A stretch of 14,209 nt of DNA, taken from JBAXSK01 sp044358815 (GTDB taxonomy: Bacteria > Cyanobacteriota > Cyanobacteriia > Pseudanabaenales > Pseudanabaenaceae). The first letter of the stretch is position 1. Every line of letters starts with the position of its first letter. Where the stretch lies: positions 1 to 14,209 of the forward strand of contig JBIKNH010000113.1 of NCBI GenBank assembly GCA_044358815.1, in the 5' to 3' direction. Below are positions 6,801-12,671 of this stretch, piece by piece. The position numbers and the translations under genes were made by a program. The notes beneath the pieces are model-generated. The model ran no database searches. It was not told the origin of the DNA and saw only the letters and a program-made list of their open reading frames with translations.

Positions 6801-7282
6801 AAACTAATTTACTCTCCCTGAATGCCTCCCTTGAAGCCACCAGAGCCGGAGAATATGGTCGTGGATTTGCGGTGGTGGCGGATGAGGTGCGGTCTCTAGC
6901 CCGTCAGTCAGCGGCGGCAACGGTAGAAATCGAGAAACTAGTGCTAGAAATTCAGTCAGAAACTTCAGCGGTGGCAACGGCAATGGATCGCGGCATTGAG
7001 CGGGTCGTGGAAGGAACAACCCTAGTGAAACAAACTCGTCAACATTTGGTTGCTATTAGTCATGCCACTGGGGAGATTCGTGATCTCTTACGGAATTTGA
7101 TCCAAGCGGCACAAGGACAACAGGCACAGGCTCAAGCGGTCACGGCAACTATGCACACTGTCGCTGACATTGCCGAAAGTAATTCCCATGAGGCGGTGGC
7201 AATGGCAGATTCATTCAAAGAACTATTAACTTTGGCGCAAAATTTACAAGCTAATGTTGCTTGCTTTAAGGTTGATAATTAG
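3887..7282 (+). CDS. soluble methyl-accepting chemotaxis protein, three GAF domains + HAMP
   Basis: With the ATG at 3887 the protein has 1131 residues; the in-frame ATG at 3902 is an alternative, and an upstream TTG at 3851 is less likely. Order: Asn/Asp-rich tail (1-80); GAF1 (about 156-380) split by a low-complexity insert; GAF2 (about 406-560); GAF3 (about 596-778); HAMP (about 808-858); MCP signalling helices (about 860-1110) with hairpin tip QTNLLSLNASLEATRAGEYG starting at 972. No membrane segment is visible, so it should be cytoplasmic. It should control the downstream CheA through CheW. GAF3 has Cys670 (in DSDRCS) and Cys715 (in SECYRE) at positions like the two bilin-linking cysteines of cyanobacteriochromes; GAF1 and GAF2 lack the canonical Cys. 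Light sensing is therefore possible but unproven. There is no C-terminal CheR-tethering pentapeptide. It is comparable to PilJ/HmpD/PixJ-type receptors, and which one is not decided. Confidence 0.9.
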   Translation: MSQKAMSTPSSQSLGNVSPVNSPDQLDNNLDNDLDKNLDHNLDKNGAHQMANSSTNLPNTNLPNASGNPSNGHAAANQVELDMVLAAVAMLKDSLGQADITNTQPHLKDHLAIVEQFAQALQGSLKVSMAGSVQKLFRLERERLRKIVQPMQTATTIDQLFKATVAGLGETLRVSRVVIYRCAPEDQGKVMVEALASGWTPTKNEVLPLSFFGFDWGFEREFERGNDETQPNGASTWSKTKHQVRVLPDANALTNNLTNSLTNGLKQGSTYGEYLGSSVSSGADTTVSSAIKIESLSPYQKQLYEKFQVQAFMAVPILFGTANGAAGYTIDPLTEQDLSQMEMWGILCVHQCDRPRQWQEMDISLLQQVSRELTLCLQPAEFRTQLRVRTDQERLVARVVNKLYQSGNIQNLFDTVVREIRRSLGADRVTIFQFHPDSNYQQGQFVAEEVVGGYISTMTAPIYDAQWLGKRLSAYQEGQCSAISDITARSPLGTFPDSPDAIDVLSAYEVRANLVVPLLEDRVLWGVLCVQQCSGPRQWKDMEIDLVRQIAAQFTVALQQAVVTEQVQQNSTALAKQIDRQNMLIQLMPQIGFSLSERIRQAATVEFTLKNTIRDLRNFYDADRVVVYRFNDDWTGQIVAESVGAGWLSLLELQEGDPTMEGGLLDSDRCSVKRYGSPVKSDSDTYLKETKGGRYNQGAMYTSVDDVAAMNFSECYRESLAKFQAKAYLNVPIFNGNHLWGLLVVHHCQQTHQWEQVEIDLLVQVGRQLGLSIQQAEYLDQVQRQSQKLTELAEAEKAAKETVQNHAIAVLNAVRPALAGDLTVRAPITEDEIGIIAGLYNNTLQSLQQLVSQVQATVAEVTTTTNTSAHRGTDLAQRATQQLQAIQDTLSQVQTMAAAISESSTQTQAVETAIAQAETTLQQGDTAMNLTVGNIASIRDTVADTARRVKTLAESSQKISRVVQLISNFASQTNLLSLNASLEATRAGEYGRGFAVVADEVRSLARQSAAATVEIEKLVLEIQSETSAVATAMDRGIERVVEGTTLVKQTRQHLVAISHATGEIRDLLRNLIQAAQGQQAQAQAVTATMHTVADIAESNSHEAVAMADSFKELLTLAQNLQANVACFKVDN
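3962..4021 (+). repeat. in-frame 12-nt repeat in the MCP N-terminus
   Basis: Five 12-nt units encode LDNN, LDND, LDKN, LDHN and LDKN. A further 15-nt pair encoding TNLPN follows at 4049-4078. Both lie in the disordered tail before the first GAF domain. Confidence 0.75.
4643..4678 (+). repeat. in-frame 12-nt repeat inside GAF1 insertion
   Basis: Three 12-nt units encode LTNN, LTNS and LTNG within a polar insertion in GAF1. The insertion sits where the chromophore-pocket loop of bilin-binding GAF domains would be. Confidence 0.7.
4941..4948. repeat. HIP1 palindrome
   Basis: An exact GCGATCGC octamer, the highly iterated palindrome over-represented in many cyanobacterial genomes. It lies within the MCP coding sequence. 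Confidence 0.8.
5886..5893. repeat. HIP1 palindrome next to the GAF3 cysteine codon
   Basis: A second exact GCGATCGC. It encodes part of the DSDRC segment and abuts the TGT codon of Cys670 in GAF3. Confidence 0.8.
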
Positions 7283-7368
7283 AGAATGACAGTTCAGGGC
7301 TAGGTCAGTGTTTGCAAGTATTCCCTTCAGTTATTAGAAAAATCGTCATTAAACCCTGCGAGAAGAAA

Positions 7369-7375
7369 AAGAGAG
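7369..7375 (+). promoter_or_regulatory. weak ribosome binding site of cheA
   Basis: A purine run ending in AAGAGAG stands 9 nt before the ATG at 7385. It supports this start, which is also the natural beginning of the Hpt domain. Confidence 0.45.
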
Positions 7376-7384
7376 ATTGATCCC

Positions 7385-10300
7385 ATGCTAAACGATCCAG
7401 AACTGCGGCAAGAAGCTTACCAATACTTTCTCGAAGAAGCCCCTGATTTACTTCAGACTGTAGAAAGAAATATTTTAGCGCTACAAACGAAGGGACAATC
7501 TTTTGCGAAGCGTCGGGAATATGCCTATGAGATCATGCGGGCTACCCACACCCTAAAAGGTAATGCCGCAACTTTCGATCTAAAAATCATCAAAACCATT
7601 GCCCATACTTTTGAAGATTTAATCAAGGGTTTATATAACTCTGAGGTGGCAATCACCGAAACTTTGAAACAGTTGCTAATGCAAGCCTATGGTTGTTTAC
7701 GTCTTGCCTATGAGCAGGAAACCACAGATGGCAAGGTAAACGAACAGAATTTAATGGAACATACGGCGCTGGTGTTTTCCGAATTACAAGAGATTTTAGG
7801 CAGTGACTTCAGTGATATATCAATTCCTAATTCTGTGGAAATGGGTTTTGATTATGTGGAATCGGTTTTTAATACCGGTGTCACCAAACGAATTAAGGAT
7901 CTAGAACTATTCCTGCGGCGAAAGGCGGGCGAACCAGCTAATCCAGAAATTCTGATGATGCTCCATAGTCATTTGGAAGTTCTATCTAGTTTGGGTTTGT
8001 CCCTTGATTTAGCGGGGTTTAGTGAAATTGCTAATTTAGGAGATCAAGCTCTAGCTGCTGCTCCAAAACATTGGGAAGCCATTATGAGTGTGGTTTTGGC
8101 AGATTTTGAGCATGGTGAGGCAATGATTCGTCAGGGCGATCGGCAGCGAGGGGGAGAGCCTTCAGAAATATTACTGGCTTGGGCGAAACAAGGACATGAA
8201 GTTTCAAAGTCAGCAGGGAAAGGATCCCAGCGCCAACCATCACCGACGAAATTTCCCCCTAAGGCGGCAGTGACTCCATTGGTGACGGAACCATCGGCTG
8301 AACTAGAGCAATTACTCGACACCTTAGAGAATGTCGTGACCCATGTGATGCCGCACCAAACGGGTCATGATCATATTGCTGCCACTGACTCCATCGATTC
8401 GCTTTTAGATGCTTCTCCGTTCTTTGCGCATCAAACTATTTCCCAGAGTAATGCTTCCCAGAATGCTCCAGTCCGTCCGTCAGCCAGTTCGCCAATCAGT
8501 TCACCAGTCAGTTCGTCAGTCAGTTCGCCAGGAAAAGAGAACTCAATTCCAGTTAACTCAATTCCAGTTAAAAATTCGCCACCACAGCAGAAACTACGCG
8601 AAAAATCGTCACAGAAATCACCACAGAAATCTGAACCTAAGACGGCTAGAACTACTCAAAAAATCTCTAAAACTGAAGCTTTACCAATTATTCCCGTGCC
8701 CGTTGCCCAAGCAGTGGAACAAGCTCTGCAAAAATTAGAGACTTATACTAGTTCCCATAATCCTAACCCTAAAAGAAAACTCTCTGAAACAGATTTACTA
8801 CAAACACAGTTTCCTCAAGCATCTCCTCAGGCATCTTCAGTTATATTACCTCAACCTTCTATTACTGAGTTAAACCATAATCTCAGTCAGAATTTTGTTG
8901 ATCCTTCCATTGATCTGGAACATTTGTTTGACGATTTAGACAGCGCCCAAGTGACAAATCTCGACCGTTATGTAGTTGCACCAGAAATTGATTTACCCAA
9001 TGCTGTTGATGATTTAGGGTTCGATCTCAACCAATCTTCCATAGTCCCAGAGGAAGATCATGGGGATATTCTCCCGATTGATATTACGCCAATTGCCACC
9101 GATGTAACTCAAGTTCCTGATGTAGATACCATTGATTTATTAGCAACTTTTAGTACTAATTTAGAAGATCTTCTCAGTAATTTTAATATTACGGAAGACA
9201 AACCAACGATTGATTGGCTTTCGGGAGTTTTTGAACCGTCCCCAGATGGCAGCACAGATGCTAAGGTTAATGATGTCGAAGTAGTTCATTCAACAGTCCA
9301 GAGCTTATCTGAAGATATTACATCGGGCATTACAGAACAAATTACGGAACAAATTAAAGCAGAAGTAATTCAACAAGTGACCCAGCAAGTTACGCAACAG
9401 GTAACCCAAGAAGTCATTGATCAAATTCGTTCTGGAAACAGTCCGGATGGAGATCATAGCTTGCTCAATAGTCTAGATTTGCATTCGCAACCACTACTGG
9501 GGGAAATGGTACCAAATCACGGCAGTAACCATATAATAGCCACTAGTCCTAGTCATCAGCCCAAAGGGAACTTGCCGGCGGTACGGGTTGGTTTAGAAGT
9601 ATTAGAAAGATTACAACACAATATTAGTGAGATTTGGGTTAATCAACATCAGGAAACTAATAATCTGGGAGAATTACAACAAAGTATTTGGGAATTGACT
9701 AATACCCACCAGCGGCTACGGGAGACCCTGAAGGAATTGGCACGGATTGGCGAAAAAAGTCTTTCCACTAATCATGGGGAATTACTGTTGGGAAGTACGG
9801 CATCAGGGGGATTACATCAAGGTTTTGATGCGATGGAACTGGATCGTTATGGGGATTTCCATATGTTGTTACATCAAGCATTGGAAGATATGGCGAAGTT
9901 GGATCATTCCACTGCGATGTTAGATCAAGTGACCCAAGAGAGTCAGGTGCGTTTGGAACAACAACAACGAATGCTTGACAATATCCGTGATGACTTGGTT
10001 TCCGCACGGATGCAGTCTTTGGGAGATGTTCTGCAACGGTGTTATTACGTGGTGGATCAACTCTGTCAGCGGTATCAAAAATCAGTTCAGTTAAATATTT
10101 ATGGTAGTAATATTCTCGTTGATAAGGCTGTGGCAGAGAAGTTATACGATCCATTATTGCATCTTTTACGGAACGCTTTTGATCATGGCATTGAGTCCCC
10201 TATTGTCAGAAATACGGCGGGGAAACAGGTTACTGGCACGATAAATATTATCGCTCAACAGCGCGGCGGTCAAATCACGATCGAAGTTTGTGACGATGGA

Positions 10301-11725
10301 CAGGGAATTAATTACGAAGCAGTGCGCCAAAAAGCGATTAGTTTAGGATTGGCGACTCCAGACAGTCTGGATCAGCTTAATATTGACGAGTTGACTGATT
10401 TATTATTTGAACCTGGGTTTTCCACTGCTAAGGAAGTTTCTGATTTGTCAGGACGAGGTATTGGTTTGGATGTGGTGCGAGTCCAATTACAGAACATTAA
10501 TGGCAGTATTAGCGTTAAGTCTTTGCCTCAACAGGGAACTAGTTTTACTTTGCGTTTGCCAGTCAGTTTAACCGTAGCGCGACTGATGCTAGTCAAGTCA
10601 GGACAGTTTGTTTATGCGCTGTTGGCTGATGCTATTGACCGTGTAATCATTCCTAAATCAAATCAAATTCATTGGGAAGGTAACCAAAAAACTATCCAAA
10701 TTAATAGCCATGATCCACAGTCACAGATTTCTTTAATTAGTTTAGAGTCAGTGCTGGAATATCGTTCGGTGATTGCGAACTACCATAATAAGTCACCAAA
10801 TAAGAACTATGGCAGATCTCAAAATCTGTTGTCACCATTATTAGAACCGCGCCAACTGATGGGGTCAGGTGGGATGTTAGATGACTTGAGTATTGGCAGA
10901 ATGGCGATTCCTGTCGAACCACCATCATCAGAGCTTCCATTTAATCCGTCGCCGGTGATTTTAGTGCGTTATCAAACTGAGTTGGTGGGGTTAGAGGTAG
11001 ACCAAGTGCTCGGTGATGTGGAAACCCTAATCCGACCTTTAGGAAACGAGTTTACCAGCCCTGGTTATATCTATGGTTGTTGTATTTTAGGGAATGGTCA
11101 ATCTTATTTAGTGATTGATGCCATGACTCTAGTGGGAGAAAGTTATGATCAAGATGGTTCCCAAGGCTGGATGGCTGACGCTGGTGCAACGACCCATTCC
11201 CAAAGAGCATATTTACAGCAACCAGAGGTTTTACCCACACCTTCTCCAGTCCCTGCTTTGCGTGCGGCAGAAGTTCCAGAAGACCACCCAGAAGACCACA
11301 CGGGAAATATTCCTCCCAGCCAAATTAAATCGCCGCGTATTTTGGTGGTTGATGATTCAGTGAGTCAGCGCAAAGTATTAAAATCTCTATTGGAGCGTCA
11401 TGGATTCGCAGTGGCTTTGGCGAAGGATGGTAAAGATGCAGTGCAACAGTTGAATCAATATGCGGATCAAGGAGATTTAGCTTTAGTAATTTGTGACATT
11501 GAAATGCCGCGCATGAATGGGTTTGAGTTCCTTAGTTATTGTCGTCAAAGTAGTGTGTGGCGTTCTTTACCGATGGTAATGTTGACTTCCCGTACAGCGA
11601 ATAAACATCGGAATGTGGCGATGGAACTGGGCGCTCAGGAATATATGACTAAGCCATTTAATGAGAAGATATTAATGAATGTGGTGCAGCGGTTATCGGT
11701 TAAGGATGATAGCTGTTTGAAATAG
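7385..11725 (+). CDS. cheA: hybrid CheA histidine kinase with C-terminal receiver
   Basis: A 1446-residue soluble kinase, much longer than a classical CheA of about 650. Order: Hpt/P1 (1-135) with phosphorylatable His55 in RATHTLKGNA; a helical segment (about 155-255) that looks like a second Hpt lacking the Lys-Gly of the motif; a low-complexity linker (about 262-730); dimerisation helices (about 735-880); HATPase (about 880-1060) with N-box HLLRNAFDHGIE at 927-937, CDDGQGI at 969 and GRGIGLDVV at 1023; CheW-like P5 (about 1062-1250) with a polar insertion near 1130-1188; receiver (1317-1440) with D1323/D1324, phosphoacceptor D1371, T1401 and K1423. All catalytic residues are present. It should autophosphorylate under receptor/CheW control and pass phosphate to its own receiver or to the PATAN regulator. 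A similar layout occurs in cyanobacterial PilL/HmpE/TaxAY-type kinases. The gene follows the MCP by 102 bp, so co-transcription with it is likely. Linker segments carry 12- and 15-nt repeats. Confidence 0.93.
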   Translation: MLNDPELRQEAYQYFLEEAPDLLQTVERNILALQTKGQSFAKRREYAYEIMRATHTLKGNAATFDLKIIKTIAHTFEDLIKGLYNSEVAITETLKQLLMQAYGCLRLAYEQETTDGKVNEQNLMEHTALVFSELQEILGSDFSDISIPNSVEMGFDYVESVFNTGVTKRIKDLELFLRRKAGEPANPEILMMLHSHLEVLSSLGLSLDLAGFSEIANLGDQALAAAPKHWEAIMSVVLADFEHGEAMIRQGDRQRGGEPSEILLAWAKQGHEVSKSAGKGSQRQPSPTKFPPKAAVTPLVTEPSAELEQLLDTLENVVTHVMPHQTGHDHIAATDSIDSLLDASPFFAHQTISQSNASQNAPVRPSASSPISSPVSSSVSSPGKENSIPVNSIPVKNSPPQQKLREKSSQKSPQKSEPKTARTTQKISKTEALPIIPVPVAQAVEQALQKLETYTSSHNPNPKRKLSETDLLQTQFPQASPQASSVILPQPSITELNHNLSQNFVDPSIDLEHLFDDLDSAQVTNLDRYVVAPEIDLPNAVDDLGFDLNQSSIVPEEDHGDILPIDITPIATDVTQVPDVDTIDLLATFSTNLEDLLSNFNITEDKPTIDWLSGVFEPSPDGSTDAKVNDVEVVHSTVQSLSEDITSGITEQITEQIKAEVIQQVTQQVTQQVTQEVIDQIRSGNSPDGDHSLLNSLDLHSQPLLGEMVPNHGSNHIIATSPSHQPKGNLPAVRVGLEVLERLQHNISEIWVNQHQETNNLGELQQSIWELTNTHQRLRETLKELARIGEKSLSTNHGELLLGSTASGGLHQGFDAMELDRYGDFHMLLHQALEDMAKLDHSTAMLDQVTQESQVRLEQQQRMLDNIRDDLVSARMQSLGDVLQRCYYVVDQLCQRYQKSVQLNIYGSNILVDKAVAEKLYDPLLHLLRNAFDHGIESPIVRNTAGKQVTGTINIIAQQRGGQITIEVCDDGQGINYEAVRQKAISLGLATPDSLDQLNIDELTDLLFEPGFSTAKEVSDLSGRGIGLDVVRVQLQNINGSISVKSLPQQGTSFTLRLPVSLTVARLMLVKSGQFVYALLADAIDRVIIPKSNQIHWEGNQKTIQINSHDPQSQISLISLESVLEYRSVIANYHNKSPNKNYGRSQNLLSPLLEPRQLMGSGGMLDDLSIGRMAIPVEPPSSELPFNPSPVILVRYQTELVGLEVDQVLGDVETLIRPLGNEFTSPGYIYGCCILGNGQSYLVIDAMTLVGESYDQDGSQGWMADAGATTHSQRAYLQQPEVLPTPSPVPALRAAEVPEDHPEDHTGNIPPSQIKSPRILVVDDSVSQRKVLKSLLERHGFAVALAKDGKDAVQQLNQYADQGDLALVICDIEMPRMNGFEFLSYCRQSSVWRSLPMVMLTSRTANKHRNVAMELGAQEYMTKPFNEKILMNVVQRLSVKDDSCLK
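8483..8569 (+). repeat. in-frame 12- and 15-nt repeats in the CheA linker
   Basis: Four 12-nt units at 8483-8530 encode ASSP, ISSP, VSSS and VSSP. Two 15-nt units at 8540-8569 both encode NSIPV. They mark a recently expanded disordered linker. Confidence 0.75.
9317..9427 (+). repeat. tetrad (12-nt) repeat encoding an I/V-x-x-x helix in CheA
   Basis: Ile or Val recurs exactly every fourth residue from 645 to 681 (645, 649, 653, 657, 661, 665, 669, 673, 677, 681), mostly as ITEQ or VTQQ. At DNA level the units are 12 nt. A four-residue period differs from the heptad of ordinary coiled coils. The segment sits inside the otherwise disordered linker. Confidence 0.75.
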
Positions 11726-11780
11726 CTTTTCTTTTAAAAGTTTTTAGAAGCTTTGAGTAGCTTTTAGAGATGGCTTTGAC

Positions 11781-11815
11781 TACCCTCAGACTTCGATATG
11801 GATTGACTGAGGGTA
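11781..11815. terminator. inverted repeat between convergent genes, possible terminator
   Basis: TACCCTCAG (11781-11789) and CTGAGGGTA (11807-11815) form a perfect 9-bp stem with a 17-nt loop. It lies between the cheA stop and the stop of the convergent oxidoreductase gene, as a shared terminator would. No strong T-run follows on either strand, so efficiency is doubtful. Confidence 0.4.
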
Positions 11816-11821
11816 ATCGAA

Positions 11822-12460
11822 TTATTTCCGCAACATGCCCCAAACGAATCCTGTGCCCCAACCCTGAACCCGTGCCATTTTAATCCATAATAGAGTCATG
11901 TGTTCCAAATGGAGGCTCATGGCGAGGTTGCCAGTGTCGATTGGTTCCCAACCTAAATCTTGGCAGAGGGTGGCAAGGGTTTGTTTGGCGGTGCTGTCGT
12001 TTCCGGCAATTAACATCGCGGGTTTGAGGTTCCCATAACCAGGGTAATTATTGTTCTCGAAGTTCTCACAGCCATAAATGGTGAAGGCTTTGACCACTTT
12101 CGCATTAGGGACAAAACTCTGGACTAATTCTGCTCCTGAACGTTCGCTTTTTAGCCCATGAGAGAGATTCGGACCTACAGGATTAGTGCAATCTACTAAG
12201 ATTTTGCCATCTAGGGCGGTGCTGACTTCCCTTAGGGCGGCTTCGTTGGCAGCGAAGGGTGTGGCGAGAAATACTATATCTGCTTCTTCAACGGCGGCAA
12301 TGGGAGCCTTAACCACAAAATGAGAATTGCGACTGAGGGCATTTTGGACGGATTGAGAATCGGGATTGCGGGCGGCGATGGTGACTTCATGACCCAGTTT
12401 TTGCAGGTGATCTGCTAATGGTCCGCCAACATTGCCAACGCCAATAAATGTGATTTTCAT
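11822..12460 (-). CDS. NAD(P)-binding protein, NADPH:F420 oxidoreductase-like family
   Basis: From the ATG at 12460 the protein has 212 residues. A TTG 24 bp upstream would add eight residues, but the ATG is chosen because the Rossmann strand begins at once (MKITFIGVGNVGGPLADHL). GxGNxG binds the dinucleotide, and AARN after the second strand fits a preference for NADP. Later motifs DIVFLATPF, ILVDCTNPVG, VVKAFTIYG and the C-terminal LEHMTLLWIKMA are typical of small F420-dependent NADP reductase-like proteins. Proven members reduce NADP with F420 or act as dinucleotide-dependent reductases; the substrate here is unknown, and the family name does not prove that F420 is used. It is convergent with cheA and divergent from the methyltransferase gene, so it is a single-gene unit with no visible link to chemotaxis. 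Confidence 0.82.
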   Translation of the reverse strand: MKITFIGVGNVGGPLADHLQKLGHEVTIAARNPDSQSVQNALSRNSHFVVKAPIAAVEEADIVFLATPFAANEAALREVSTALDGKILVDCTNPVGPNLSHGLKSERSGAELVQSFVPNAKVVKAFTIYGCENFENNNYPGYGNLKPAMLIAGNDSTAKQTLATLCQDLGWEPIDTGNLAMSLHLEHMTLLWIKMARVQGWGTGFVWGMLRK

Positions 12461-12585
12461 GGTTGTATCTGATAGTTGAATCAATAGGTAATTTGATGGT
12501 TGATTTAATAATTAAAGGGAAGTTTATATTTTGTGGTTATCTTACTAAATTTTTATCAATATCTTATTAATATTTATTGCTATTT

Positions 12586-12594
12586 TGCTAAAAT
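12586..12594 (+). promoter_or_regulatory. possible extended -10 promoter of the MmeI-like gene
   Basis: TGCTAAAAT matches an extended -10 element (TGn plus TAAAAT) 77 bp before the ATG at 12672. No good -35 lies at normal spacing, as extended -10 promoters can tolerate. It is in the 211-bp divergent region between the oxidoreductase and restriction-modification genes. Confidence 0.3.
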
Positions 12595-12658
12595 TCCCAT
12601 CTGGACAGAAATCACTATCTAAAATCAAGGTAAATCCAGGCACATTTCGGACTAAATC

Positions 12659-12663
12659 AAGGA
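12659..12663 (+). promoter_or_regulatory. Shine-Dalgarno of the MmeI-like gene
   Basis: AAGGA lies 8 nt before the ATG at 12672, optimal spacing, and fixes that ATG as the start. Confidence 0.6.
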
Positions 12664-12671
12664 CTCCATTC

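Noticed and set aside
8409..8738. 109-codon open frame inside cheA on the same strand
   Set aside because: It is another frame of the repetitive CheA linker; its RQSVRQSV repeats are the shadow of the 12-nt array, and it lies entirely within the gene.
9768..10154. 128-codon minus-strand frame opposite the CheA kinase core
   Set aside because: Antisense to conserved dimerisation and ATPase segments; its composition is that of a shadow frame.
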